Source of the DNA: Micromonospora chalcea
GTDB taxonomy: Bacteria; Actinomycetota; Actinomycetes; Mycobacteriales; Micromonosporaceae
Direction of reading: 5' to 3'
Length of the DNA stretch: 64,000 bases
NCBI RefSeq assembly: GCF_002926165.1
Contig: NZ_MAGP01000143.1
Coordinates: forward strand, 1 to 64,000
A program made the position numbers and the translations under genes. The number at the start of each line of letters is the position of its first letter. Position 1 is the stretch's first letter. Of the stretch, positions 23,688 to 32,412 are shown one piece after another. The notes beneath the pieces were generated by a model. It did not search any database and was not told the origin of the DNA. It saw only the letters and a list, made by a program, of their open reading frames with translations.

Positions 23688-24872
23688 ATGCCGATGGTCG
23701 GACCGGAAACGGCGGATCAGGCGCGGCTGCTGCGCCTGCTGCGCGACGACGGCCCGCGGTCCCGGGTCGAGCTGACCGACCTCCTCGGCCTGCCGCGGGC
23801 CCGGTTCGCCGCCGAGGTGGACCGGTTGACCGCGCTGGGCCTGGTGGAGAGCGCCGGCCCGGCTGCCTCGCGGGGCGGGCGACGGTCGTCGCTGCTGCGC
23901 ATCGGCGCGCAGGTCCGGTTCGGCGCGGTGCTCGTCGGCGGCGGCACGCTGCGGGTCGCGCTCACCGACGGCGAGCTGAACCCGCTGGCCCGGCACGACG
24001 AGCCGGTGGACGTCCGGCTCGGCCCGGACGTGGTGGTCGGACGCATGGTCGAGCTGCTCGGCAAGCTTCGCGTCGAGGCGGGGCTGACGTCGCTGACCGG
24101 CGTCGGTGTCGCGCTGCCCGCGCCGGTCGAGGTCCGCGACGGCACGCCGGTCTCCCCGCCGGCCCTGCCCGGCTGGCACCGCTTCCCGGTACGCGACACG
24201 CTCGCCGCCGAGCTGGGCTGCCCGGTGCAGGTCGACAACGACGCCAACGCGATGGCCCTCGGTGAACGGCACGCCGGCACCGGCCGCCCGTTCGACGACT
24301 TCCTCGCCGTCAAGCTGGGCGACGCGGTCGGCTGCGGGCTGGTGCTCGCCGGTTCGCTCTACCGGGGCGCGGCCAGCGGGGCCGGCGACATCGGCCACCT
24401 CCAGCTCAGCGAGGACGGACCGCTCTGCGGCTGCGGCAACAACGGGTGCGTCGAGGCGTACTGCGGGGATGCCGCGCTGGGGCGGGAGGCGGTGACGGCC
24501 GCGCGGGCCGGGCGCTCGACGGTGCTCGCGGACCGGCTGGCCGCGGCCGGGACGCTGGCGGTGGCCGACGTGGCGGCGGCGGCCACCGAGGGCGACCCGG
24601 CGGCGCAGACCATCGTCCGCGACGCCGCCCGCCGGCTCGGGCAGGTGCTGGTCGGGCTGGTCAGCTTCGTCAACCCGGCCATCGTCATCATCGGGGGCGC
24701 GCCGGCCGGGATCGGGCCGGTCCTGCTCGCCGAGATCCGGGGCGTGGTCTACCGGCGCTCCACGCCGCTGGCCACCGGCAGCCTGCCGATCGTCCTGTCC
24801 GACCTCGGCGACACCGCCGCCCTGATCGGCGCGGCCCACCTGGTCAGCACCCAGACCTACGCCGCCCGCTGA
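23688..24872 (+). CDS. ROK-family transcriptional regulator
   Basis: A 394-residue protein from the ATG at 23688, with GGGGAGGTGA 6 nt upstream. Residues 8-65 are a winged helix (ARLLRLLRDDGPRSRVELTD). The ROK sugar-kinase-like fold follows, with the glucokinase motif VQVDNDANAMALGE and the zinc motif CGCGNNGCVEAYCG. A catalytic-type Asp and the DNDANA loop are present, but the phosphate-binding DxGxT is replaced by VLVGGGTLRVAL, so kinase activity is doubtful. It is a paralogue of the ROK gene at 44634 (shared start layout and LRLLRD/SRGGRRS segments). Its targets may be the sugar genes that follow. Confidence 0.88.
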   Translation: MPMVGPETADQARLLRLLRDDGPRSRVELTDLLGLPRARFAAEVDRLTALGLVESAGPAASRGGRRSSLLRIGAQVRFGAVLVGGGTLRVALTDGELNPLARHDEPVDVRLGPDVVVGRMVELLGKLRVEAGLTSLTGVGVALPAPVEVRDGTPVSPPALPGWHRFPVRDTLAAELGCPVQVDNDANAMALGERHAGTGRPFDDFLAVKLGDAVGCGLVLAGSLYRGAASGAGDIGHLQLSEDGPLCGCGNNGCVEAYCGDAALGREAVTAARAGRSTVLADRLAAAGTLAVADVAAAATEGDPAAQTIVRDAARRLGQVLVGLVSFVNPAIVIIGGAPAGIGPVLLAEIRGVVYRRSTPLATGSLPIVLSDLGDTAALIGAAHLVSTQTYAAR

Positions 24873-24901
24873 CCCCCGCCCCCGCCCTCACCTCACCCCG
24901 T

Positions 24902-24970
24902 CGATCTTGCACTTGCGGCCCTCCCGAAACGGGCATAAGCGGCATCACGTGGGCCGCAAGTGCAAGATCG
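24902..24970. repeat. Long palindromic intergenic repeat, copy 2 (GATCTTG family)
   Basis: A perfect 20-bp inverted repeat (24902-24921 and 24951-24970) with 29 nt between. The ends CGATCTTG and the following TTG-GG spacing match copy 1 at 8909, while the inner bases differ, so these are family members and not recent copies. It fills the gap between two convergent genes and could also act as a two-way terminator. Confidence 0.8.
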
Positions 24971-24987
24971 CGAGCGCAGGAGGAGGG

Positions 24988-25995
24988 TCAGTCGCGGCTG
25001 CTGAAGGCGGCGTCGAAGGCGGCGCTCGGGGCGTCGAACGCCAGGCGGCGGACGAACTGGAGCGCCTCCGGCGCGCCGACCAGGCGGTCCATGCCGGCGT
25101 CCTCCCACTCGACCGAGATCGGGCCGTCGTAGCCGATCGCGTTCAGCGCCCGGAAGCAGTCCTCCCACGGCACGTCACCGTGGCCGGTGGAGACGAAGTC
25201 CCAGCCGCGCCGCAGGTCGGCCCAGGGCAGGTGGGAGGAGAGCCGGCCACGCCGCCCGTCCCCGGTACGGACCTTCGCGTCCTTGCAGTCGACGTGGTAG
25301 ATCCGGTCGGCGAAGTCGAAGATGAAGTTCACCGGGTCCAGCTCCTGCCAGACGAAGTGCGACGGGTCCCAGTTGAGCCCGAACGCCTCCCGGTGCCCGA
25401 TCGCCTCCAGCGTGCGCTTGGTGGTCCAGTAGTCGTACGCGATCTCGCTGGGGTGCACCTCGTGCGCGAACCGCACGCCCACCTCGTCGAACACGTCCAG
25501 GATCGGGTTCCACCTGTCGGCGAAGTCCTGGTAGCCGCGCTCGATCATGGCCGGTGGCACCGGCGGGAACATGGCCACCGTGTGCCAGATGGACGAGCCG
25601 GTGAAGCCGACGACGGTGCGTACGCCGAGTTTCGCCGCCGCCCGCGCGGTGTCCTTGATCTCCTCGGCGGCCCGCTGCCGCACCCCTTCCGGCTCGCCGT
25701 CGCCCCAGATCCGGGCCGGCAGGATGTCCTGGTGCCGCTCGTCGATCGGGTGGTCGCAGACGGCCTGCCCGACCAGGTGGTTGGAGATGGCGAACACCTG
25801 AAGGTTGTGCTTGGCCAGGGTGGCCCGCTTGCGCTCGACGTACGAGTCGTCGGCGAGCGCCTTGTCCACCTCGAAGTGGTCGCCCCAGCAGGCGATCTCC
25901 AGTCCGTCGTAGCCCCACTCGGCGGCGAGCCGGCAGACCTCGTCGAACGGAAGGTCGGCCCACTGGCCGGTGAAGAGCGTGATGGGTCGCGCCAT
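24988..25995 (-). CDS. Sugar phosphate isomerase/epimerase (IolE-like TIM barrel)
   Basis: A 335-residue protein from the ATG at 25995, with GGAGAAGGA upstream. It is an AP-endonuclease-2-like barrel: FTGQWADLPFDEVCRLAAEW and YDGLEIACWGDHFEVDK at the start, metal ligands in RFAHEVHPSEIAYDYW and NWDPSHFVW, then YHVDCKDAKV and PISVEWEDAGMDR with the late Glu. These divalent-metal enzymes isomerise or epimerise keto-sugars or inositol derivatives. It lies 174 bp downstream of the ThuA/DUF1080 gene in the same orientation, and DUF1080/ThuA plus an isomerase is a recurring set for 3-keto-glycoside breakdown. Confidence 0.88.
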   Translation of the reverse strand: MARPITLFTGQWADLPFDEVCRLAAEWGYDGLEIACWGDHFEVDKALADDSYVERKRATLAKHNLQVFAISNHLVGQAVCDHPIDERHQDILPARIWGDGEPEGVRQRAAEEIKDTARAAAKLGVRTVVGFTGSSIWHTVAMFPPVPPAMIERGYQDFADRWNPILDVFDEVGVRFAHEVHPSEIAYDYWTTKRTLEAIGHREAFGLNWDPSHFVWQELDPVNFIFDFADRIYHVDCKDAKVRTGDGRRGRLSSHLPWADLRRGWDFVSTGHGDVPWEDCFRALNAIGYDGPISVEWEDAGMDRLVGAPEALQFVRRLAFDAPSAAFDAAFSSRD

Positions 25996-26169
25996 TGTCC
26001 TTCTCCCCTGTGGTGATGGGGGATTCCGTCGCGGACCGGGGCGAGGACGACCGGAGGCGGCGGCCTGAGGGCACCGGTGGACGCCGGAGCGTCTGCCTCC
26101 CGGGCGGGTTGCGCCTCCCGCCGGGTCACCGGCCACCTCGCGGTCGCCGCCTCCACTCTATGGCCTACC

Positions 26170-26546
26170 TCAGGGCAGGGTCCAGCGCTGGTTCGCCGCG
26201 CCCGTGCACGTCCACAGGTGCACCGCCGTGCCGTCGGCCGAGTTGTTGCCGGACACGTCCAGGCACTTGCCCGACGACGGGTTGCGCAGCGTCCCGTCCG
26301 CCTGCGCCGACCAGTTCTGCGCGCCGGTGCCGTTGCACGACCACAACTGGATCTTCGTGCCGTTCGCGTTGCCGCCGCCGGAGACGTCCAGGCACTTGCC
26401 CAGCGCCTTCACCGGCCCGTTCGGCGTCACCGTCCACGTCTGCGCCGTCGAGCCGTTGCAGGTGTAGAGCTGGATCTGGGTGCCGTCGGCCGACGAGGCG
26501 TTCCGCACGTCCAGGCACTTGCCGGCCAGCCCCTTGATCGGGCCGG
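26170..26546 (-). repeat. Duplicated ricin-module coding repeat, copy 1
   Basis: About 375 bp that code for the C-terminal ricin domain are close to 90 percent identical to 28287-28663, with 66 bp (26210-26275 versus 28327-28392) perfectly identical. The copies are in direct orientation 2.1 kb apart. Confidence 0.85.
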
Positions 26547-28266
26547 TGCCGCCGCTTGCGGTGCCGCGGACCAGCGTGAAGTCGTCCACGTCGAACAGGC
26601 CGGTGCCGCTGCCGGCGAACGTCAGGTGCACGGTCTGCGTACCGGACGGCACGCCGGTGAGCGCGGTGGACACGTCGGCGAACGTGGTCCAGCTCCCGGT
26701 GTTCGGCACCGCCACCTGGCCGGTCGCCGGCCCGGTCGGCGAACCGGTCCGCACTTGGAGCGTGCCGCCGGGGCCGCCGGAGACCACCCGGGCGCGCAGC
26801 GACGTCACACCGGTCAGGTCCAGCCCCGGGTACGCGGCCCAGTCGCCCGGGTCCACGTACCCCAGGGTCTGGCCGCCGTTGGCGCCGGCCTTGGGGTACG
26901 CGCTGACGCCGCTGGCCGAACCGAACGCCTCGGCCTGGACGGTGGTGTTGCCGGTCGGTGGCGGCGTCCCGCCCAGCTCCTTGATCCGGATGTTGCGGAA
27001 CGACACGTCGTCGCCGGTGCCGTGGTTCTGGATGCCGACGTGCCCGGCGAGCGACCGCACCGGATCGGTGTTTGTGAAGTCGTTGATGCGTACGCCGTTG
27101 AGGAACACCTGCAGCCGTTCCCCTTCGACCAGGATCTCGTAGGTGTTCCACTCCCCCGCCGGGTTCAGCGCCGCGTCCCGGGCCGCCAGGTCGGCGGACT
27201 TGAAGCCGTAGATCGCGCCGGTGGTCCGGTCGGCGGCGTCGGTGGGGTCGATCTGGATCTCGTAGCCGTTGTCCACCGCCGAGTTCGGGTCGCTCGACGG
27301 CGGGAAGCCGACGAACACGCCCGAGTTGTCGTCACCGGCCAGCCGCCAGTCCAGCTTGAGCGAGTAGTTGGTGAACTGCTTCGCGCTGTACCAGTACAGG
27401 CCCATGCCGCCGACCGAGGTGAGCGTGGCGTCGGTGTTGGTGAAGCTGCCCGGCCCGGCCTGCGACCAGCCGGTGGTGCCGCCGTTGTAGAGCGTGGTGT
27501 AGCCGGTCTCCGGCCGGCAGTCGGCCTTCGTGCGCCCGGCCGCGTAGCGGATGCCGCCGAGCAGGTGGTTGCGGAACGCCGCGTCGGCGTAGGAGGCCTG
27601 GGTGTGGCCGCCGCCGGTGTAGAAGGACCGGCCACCGCTGTACGTCTTGCACCAGGCGTGCGGGTGGTCGCCGCCCATCGAGCCTCCTGAGTACGAGGAC
27701 TCGTCGAGACTGGCCAGCACGTGCGCGGTGGAGCGGGCGTTGGAGCGGTAGTCGTACCACTCGTCGGTGCGGTTCCACTGCTGCGGCAGGTGCGCGGTGG
27801 CCGCGTGCGCCCGGTCCTCCACCTTGACAGTGGCCGGCTGGATGGCCGGGTGGGACGCGAACCACGCGCCGACGAGGTTGCCGTAGAACGGCCAGTCGTA
27901 CTCGGTGTCGGCGGCGGAGTGCACGCCGACGTACCCGCCCCCGGCGCCGATGTACGCCTCGAACGCCGACTGCTGGGTGGCGTTCAGGACGTCCCCGGTG
28001 GTGTTGAGGAAGATCACCGCCTCGAAACGGGCCAGGTTGGCGGTGGTGAACTGGGCGGCGTCCTCGGTCGCGGTGACCGTGAAGTTGTTCGCCGCGCCAA
28101 GCTCCCGCACGGCCTGCGTGCCGACCGCGATGGAGTCGTGGCGGAAGCCGGCGGTCTTGGAGAAGACGAGCACGTCGTAGGGGCCGTCGGCGGCGCTCGC
28201 CGGGGCGGCGGCGCTGGTGGCGGCCACGGCGGTCACCGCGACCAGCGCGATACGGAGGAGTCTCAT
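26170..28266 (-). CDS. Secreted ThuA / DUF1080 / CBM6-like / ricin-B multidomain protein
   Basis: A 698-residue exported protein. Signal peptide 1-26 (ends PASA-ADG). The ThuA domain spans about 30-245 (DVLVFSKTAGFRHDSIAVG; GGYVGVHSAADTEYDW; GGDHPHAWCK). The 3-keto-disaccharide hydrolase (DUF1080) domain covers about 255-440 (LYNGGTTGWSQAGPG; GDDNSGVFVGFP; GYEIQIDPTDA). A CBM6-like domain is at about 452-570, and a ricin-type beta-trefoil at the end has repeated GKCLDV and QxW units. The enzyme probably cleaves 3-keto glycosides outside the cell, guided by carbohydrate-binding modules. It is 20 bp downstream of the sugar dehydrogenase gene and surely in the same operon. Its ricin module is almost identical in DNA to that of the neighbour. 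Confidence 0.9.
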   Translation of the reverse strand: MRLLRIALVAVTAVAATSAAAPASAADGPYDVLVFSKTAGFRHDSIAVGTQAVRELGAANNFTVTATEDAAQFTTANLARFEAVIFLNTTGDVLNATQQSAFEAYIGAGGGYVGVHSAADTEYDWPFYGNLVGAWFASHPAIQPATVKVEDRAHAATAHLPQQWNRTDEWYDYRSNARSTAHVLASLDESSYSGGSMGGDHPHAWCKTYSGGRSFYTGGGHTQASYADAAFRNHLLGGIRYAAGRTKADCRPETGYTTLYNGGTTGWSQAGPGSFTNTDATLTSVGGMGLYWYSAKQFTNYSLKLDWRLAGDDNSGVFVGFPPSSDPNSAVDNGYEIQIDPTDAADRTTGAIYGFKSADLAARDAALNPAGEWNTYEILVEGERLQVFLNGVRINDFTNTDPVRSLAGHVGIQNHGTGDDVSFRNIRIKELGGTPPPTGNTTVQAEAFGSASGVSAYPKAGANGGQTLGYVDPGDWAAYPGLDLTGVTSLRARVVSGGPGGTLQVRTGSPTGPATGQVAVPNTGSWTTFADVSTALTGVPSGTQTVHLTFAGSGTGLFDVDDFTLVRGTASGGTGPIKGLAGKCLDVRNASSADGTQIQLYTCNGSTAQTWTVTPNGPVKALGKCLDVSGGGNANGTKIQLWSCNGTGAQNWSAQADGTLRNPSSGKCLDVSGNNSADGTAVHLWTCTGAANQRWTLP

Positions 28267-28286
28267 CGGCGTTCTTCCTTCCCACC

Positions 28287-28663
28287 TCACGGCAGCGTCC
28301 ACTTCTGGTTGGCCGCACCCGTGCAGGTCCACAGGTGCACCGCCGTGCCGTCGGCCGAGTTGTTGCCGGACACGTCCAGGCACTTGCCCGACTGCGGGTT
28401 GCGCAGCGTCCCGTCGGCCTGCGCGGACCAGTTCTGCGCGCCGGTGCCGTTGCACGCGTAGAGCTGGATCTTCGTGCCGTCCGCGCTGGCCCCGCCGGAC
28501 ACGTCCAGGCACTTGCCGAGCGCCTTCACCGTGGCGTTCGGCGTCACGGTCCACGACTGCGCCGTCGTGCCGTTGCAGGTGTAGAGCTGGATCTGGGTGC
28601 CGTCGGCGGTGGCGGCGTTGCGCACGTCCAGGCACTTGCCGGCCAGGCCCTTCACCGGGCCGG
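28287..28663 (-). repeat. Duplicated ricin-module coding repeat, copy 2
   Basis: Partner of 26170-26546; it encodes the ricin domain of the sugar dehydrogenase. Flanking domains of the two genes are much less alike, so this is either a module duplication or ongoing gene conversion. Confidence 0.85.
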
Positions 28664-31121
28664 TGCGCACGGCCGACGTGGTGAGCGTGAACGCGTCCAG
28701 GTCGTAGAGCGCCCCGGTGCCACCGGCGAACGTCAGGTAGAGCGTGGTGGTGCCGGCCGGCGGATTGGCGATCGTGCCGGTGACTGTGGTGAACGTGTCC
28801 CAGGCGCCGGTGACCGGGACGGTGGCCGAGCCGAGCACGGCGCCGGTGGCCGAGCCGGCCCGTACCTGGAGCGTGCCGCCGGCCCCGGCGGACGACACCC
28901 GGGCGGTGAACCCGGTGGCGTCGGCGAGCAGGTACGGCTGGAACGCGATCCAGTCTCCGTTGTGGATGTCGCCGACGGTCTTGCCGCCCTCGGCGGTGGC
29001 CTTGTCGAACGTATTGATCCCGGACGAGGTCCTGAAGTGCTCGGCCTGCCGGTGCCGGGGCTGGAGCGTGTGCTGGGTGTGCGTGGTGAGGCCGCCGGAG
29101 TCGGTGTACTCGGCGTCGAAGACCGCGAAGATGTTCGCCGCGTCGTCGTGCTCACCGTCGACGGGTACGGCGATCGAGCCGGTGCAGCCGGTCGCCGAGG
29201 TGATCTGGTGGCCGTGCTGGTCGTGGCCGAGCACGTAGGTCATCTTGACCTTCGTGCAGTCGATGGTGGCGTCCTCCGGGTCGGTGACGGTGATCCGGAA
29301 CGGCACGGTGTCGCCGAAGGAGAACAGCTTGCCGTTGCCGGGTGTCTCGATGACCACTGTCGGGGCGGTGTTGCCGACGGTGATCGTCACGCTGGCGGTG
29401 CCGGTGGCGCCCTGCGGGTCGCGCACGGTGAGCGTGGCGGTGTACCTGCCGTTGGCGGTGTAGGTGTGCGAGGGGTTCGCCGCGGTGGAGGTGCCGCCGT
29501 CGCCGAACGTCCAGGCGTACGTCAGCGCGCCGCCCTCCGGGTCGGACGAGCCGGCCGAGGAGAAGGCCACCGCGAGCGGCGCGGCGCCGGAGGTCCGGTC
29601 GGCGGCGGCGCGGGCCACCGGGGCGCGGTTGGCGCCGCCCAGGTAGTCGAAGCGGTAGAGCGCCGAGTTGGCGTCGCCGTTGAAGTAGCCGGTGCCGTAG
29701 TCGAGCACGTAGTACGCCCCGTCCGGGCCGAACGCGGAGTCCATCACCTGCTTGCCGGTCCACGGGAAGCTGTCGATGGTGCCGGGTGAGCCGTCCGCGT
29801 TGACGTGGATCGGCTTGATCCAGCCCCGGCCGAACTCGGTGGCGAAGAACTGCCCGTCGAACGACTGCGGGAACTTGGTGGTGGACGGGTTCGCCGCGTC
29901 GTACCGGTAGACCGGACCGCCCATCGGCGACTCGGAGCCGCCGCCGAACTCGGGCGGGCTGCCCGCGTCACCGGCGTAGCGGATCCAGGACGGCTTCGCC
30001 GCCGGCAGCGTGGTCAGGCCGGTGTTGCGGAACGAGTTGTTCGTCGGGCCGCCCGTGCAGTTGAACTTCGGTCCGGCGGCGCCGGTGGCGAAGTCCCATT
30101 CGGCGTACGTCTCGGCGGCCGTGTTGGTGCCGGTGCAGTACGGCCAGCCGTAGTTGCCCGGCCCGGTGACCCGGTTGAACTCGACCTGCCCGGACGGGCC
30201 GCGGGCGGTGGTGGTGCCGGCGTCCGGCCCGTAGTCGCCCACGTAGACGATGCCGGTGGCCTTGTCGACGCTGATCCGGAACGGGTTGCGGAAGCCCATC
30301 GCGTAGATCTCCGGGCGGGTCCGCGCGGTGCCGGGCGCGAAGAGGTTGCCGGCCGGGATCGAGTACGTGCCGTTGGCGTTCACCTTGATCCGCAGGATCT
30401 TGCCCCGCAGGTCGTTGGTGTTGCCGGCGCTGCGCTGCGCGTCGTACCCGGGGTTGCGGTTGGTGCGCTCATCGATCGGCGCGTATCCGGCCGAGTCGAA
30501 CGGGTTGGTGTCGTCGCCGGTGGACAGGTAGAGGTTGCCGGCGGCGTCGAAGTCGATGTCACCGCCGACGTGGCAGCACAGCCCCCGGTCGGCCGGTACG
30601 TCGAGCACGTCGACCTTGCTGGCCTGGTTGAGCGTGAAGTCGGCGTTGAGCGTGAACCGGGACAGCCGGTTGACGCCCTGCCAGGCGGAGAAGTCGGTGC
30701 CGGTGGCGGGCGCGTCGCCGGCGGGGGTGGACAGCGGCGGCGCGTAGTAGAGGTAGATGTGCCGGTTGGAGGCGAAGCCGGGGTCGACACCGACGCCCTG
30801 CAGCCCCTCCTCGTCGTGGGTGTAGACCGGCAGCGTGCCGATGACTGTGGTGACGCCGGCCGCGTCGGTGCGGCGCAGCGTGCCGTTGCGGGCGGTGTGC
30901 AGGACCGACCGGTCGGGCAGCACCGCCAGGGACATCGGTTCGCCGGTCTCGGCGACGCCGCGGGCGAGTTCGACCTGCTGGAAGTCGCTCGCCGTGATCG
31001 GGTGGGCGGACGCCGGGACGGGCGCCGCGGCCGCTGTGACGGTGCCGGCGGTGGCGGCGAGCAGCAGCGCTGCGGCAGCGGCGAACGGTCGTCGGGCACG
31101 GGGGTGGTGGTGGCTGGACAT
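28287..31121 (-). CDS. Secreted PQQ-type sugar dehydrogenase with PKD, CBM6-like and ricin domains
   Basis: A 944-residue secreted protein; signal peptide about 1-40. The glucose/sorbosone dehydrogenase propeller covers about 45-480 (YTHDEEGLQGVGVDPGF; CCHVGGDIDFDAAGNLYLS; NTNDLRGKILRI; GFRNPFRISVD). A PKD domain follows at about 495-585 (FSSAGSSDPEGGALTYAWTF), then a domain with DCTKVKMTYVLGHDQHGH, a CBM6-like domain near 690-815 and a ricin trefoil to the end. It would oxidise a sugar, perhaps to the 3-keto form, for the co-transcribed DUF1080 protein. The first gene of the operon, it has a 220-bp upstream region with a motif shared with the ROK operon. Confidence 0.9.
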   Translation of the reverse strand: MSSHHHPRARRPFAAAAALLLAATAGTVTAAAAPVPASAHPITASDFQQVELARGVAETGEPMSLAVLPDRSVLHTARNGTLRRTDAAGVTTVIGTLPVYTHDEEGLQGVGVDPGFASNRHIYLYYAPPLSTPAGDAPATGTDFSAWQGVNRLSRFTLNADFTLNQASKVDVLDVPADRGLCCHVGGDIDFDAAGNLYLSTGDDTNPFDSAGYAPIDERTNRNPGYDAQRSAGNTNDLRGKILRIKVNANGTYSIPAGNLFAPGTARTRPEIYAMGFRNPFRISVDKATGIVYVGDYGPDAGTTTARGPSGQVEFNRVTGPGNYGWPYCTGTNTAAETYAEWDFATGAAGPKFNCTGGPTNNSFRNTGLTTLPAAKPSWIRYAGDAGSPPEFGGGSESPMGGPVYRYDAANPSTTKFPQSFDGQFFATEFGRGWIKPIHVNADGSPGTIDSFPWTGKQVMDSAFGPDGAYYVLDYGTGYFNGDANSALYRFDYLGGANRAPVARAAADRTSGAAPLAVAFSSAGSSDPEGGALTYAWTFGDGGTSTAANPSHTYTANGRYTATLTVRDPQGATGTASVTITVGNTAPTVVIETPGNGKLFSFGDTVPFRITVTDPEDATIDCTKVKMTYVLGHDQHGHQITSATGCTGSIAVPVDGEHDDAANIFAVFDAEYTDSGGLTTHTQHTLQPRHRQAEHFRTSSGINTFDKATAEGGKTVGDIHNGDWIAFQPYLLADATGFTARVSSAGAGGTLQVRAGSATGAVLGSATVPVTGAWDTFTTVTGTIANPPAGTTTLYLTFAGGTGALYDLDAFTLTTSAVRTGPVKGLAGKCLDVRNAATADGTQIQLYTCNGTTAQSWTVTPNATVKALGKCLDVSGGASADGTKIQLYACNGTGAQNWSAQADGTLRNPQSGKCLDVSGNNSADGTAVHLWTCTGAANQKWTLP

Positions 31122-31285
31122 GCTGTGCTGTCCCTTCCTGACGCGCGCAGCCAGGACCGGGCGCGCGTCGCGCCGGATGCCGAGCGGGGGATGCTGCGCC
31201 TCGGCGAGGCGGGCGGTACGGGGGGCGGATCGCCTCGTCGGGTCAGCTAGGTACTGTGCACGACATTAAAACCTTTCGATCAGCC

Positions 31286-31298
31286 TGTCCATAGCTTC
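31286..31298 (-). promoter_or_regulatory. 13-nt motif shared with the ROK operon promoter
   Basis: TGTCCATAGCTTC at 31286-31298 recurs exactly at 45900-45912. Both copies have the same orientation toward a minus-strand start (165 and 88 bp away). Read on the minus strand it is GAAGCTATGGACA, whose TATGGA could be a -10 box. It is either a shared promoter core or an operator. It lies in an AT-richer stretch, 31261-31300. Confidence 0.5.
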
Positions 31299-31344
31299 TG
31301 ATCGATCGGCTTACACTTTCGGCGCTACGCGACAAAAGTTGGTG

Positions 31345-32412
31345 TCACTCGCGGCGGTCGACAGCCCGTTCCACGAGCGCGGCGAGCACCCGCCGGGCCG
31401 GCTCCGCGAGCCCCGCCGCGTCCAGCGCGACAAGCGCCGCGTCGGCCCGGGTACGGATCATCCTCTCCACCGCCTCCCGGGCGCCGGACTCCTCGACGAT
31501 GCCCCGCACCTCGGCGGCGCCCGCCTGATCCAGCGCCGGATCGCCGACCAGCTCGCGCAGCCGGGCCACGCCGGCCGGGGAGGCGGACGCCCGGGCCAGC
31601 GCCAGCAGCACCGTCGGCTTGCCCTCGCGCAGGTCGTCCAGGTTGGACTTGCCGGTCACCGCCGGATCGCCGAAGACGCCGAGGACGTCGTCGCGGAGCT
31701 GGAACGCGTCCCCGAGCGGATCGCCGAACCCGGCCAGCGCCGCCACCGGCGCCGGCGTCGCGCCGGCCAGCGCGGCGCCGATCTGCACCGGACGGGTCAC
31801 CGTGTAACGGGCCGTCTTCAGCCGCACCACGGCGAGCGCGCTCGCCACCGAACCGTCCCCGGCCGCCGCGACCACGTCCAGGTACTCCCCCGCGATCACC
31901 TCGGAACGCATCCGGGCCAGCAGGACCTGCCCGCCGCGCAGCCGCTCGGGCGGCAACCCGCAGCCGTGGAACATCTGCGCCGACCAGGTGGCGCAGAGGT
32001 CCCCGCAGAGCACCGCCGCCTGCCGGCCGTACGCCGCCGGGTCGCCGCGCCAGCCGGACCGCTCGTGCAGGTCGGCGAAGAAGCGGTGCAGCGTGGGCGC
32101 TCCCCGGCGGCGGTCACTGCGGTCCACGATGTCGTCGTGGATCAGCGCGAACGCGTGGAACAGCTCCAGCGACGCCGCGGCCACCACGATCGGCCGCTCG
32201 TCCGGGCCGTCGAAGCCCCGCCAGCCCCAGTAGCAGAACAGCGGTCGCAGCCGCTTCCCGCCGGCCAGCACGAACCGGCGCAAAGCGGAGTGAACAGTCC
32301 CCGTACCGTCGTCCGGCCGACCCGGCCCTCTCGCGTCCAGGAACGCGGCGAGCTCGGCGTCGAAACGGCCCCGAAGCAGGGCCGGGTCGGTCGGTGCGAC
32401 GGTCACGGTCAT
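31345..32412 (-). CDS. Polyprenyl diphosphate synthase
   Basis: A 355-residue all-helical prenyl chain-extension enzyme. Both aspartate-rich motifs are present: ALIHDDIVDRSDRRRG (DDxxD, first) and LRDDVLGVFGD (second), along with GGKRLRPLFCYW, the isopentenyl diphosphate site, and LKTARYTVTRP. It makes a C15-C25-type allylic diphosphate from IPP in the cytoplasm. Its ATG overlaps the stop of the phosphatase gene by 4 nt, so it is the last gene of the ebo-type operon and may supply the prenyl donor for the UbiA-type enzyme at 37352. Confidence 0.92.
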   Translation of the reverse strand: MTVTVAPTDPALLRGRFDAELAAFLDARGPGRPDDGTGTVHSALRRFVLAGGKRLRPLFCYWGWRGFDGPDERPIVVAAASLELFHAFALIHDDIVDRSDRRRGAPTLHRFFADLHERSGWRGDPAAYGRQAAVLCGDLCATWSAQMFHGCGLPPERLRGGQVLLARMRSEVIAGEYLDVVAAAGDGSVASALAVVRLKTARYTVTRPVQIGAALAGATPAPVAALAGFGDPLGDAFQLRDDVLGVFGDPAVTGKSNLDDLREGKPTVLLALARASASPAGVARLRELVGDPALDQAGAAEVRGIVEESGAREAVERMIRTRADAALVALDAAGLAEPARRVLAALVERAVDRRE

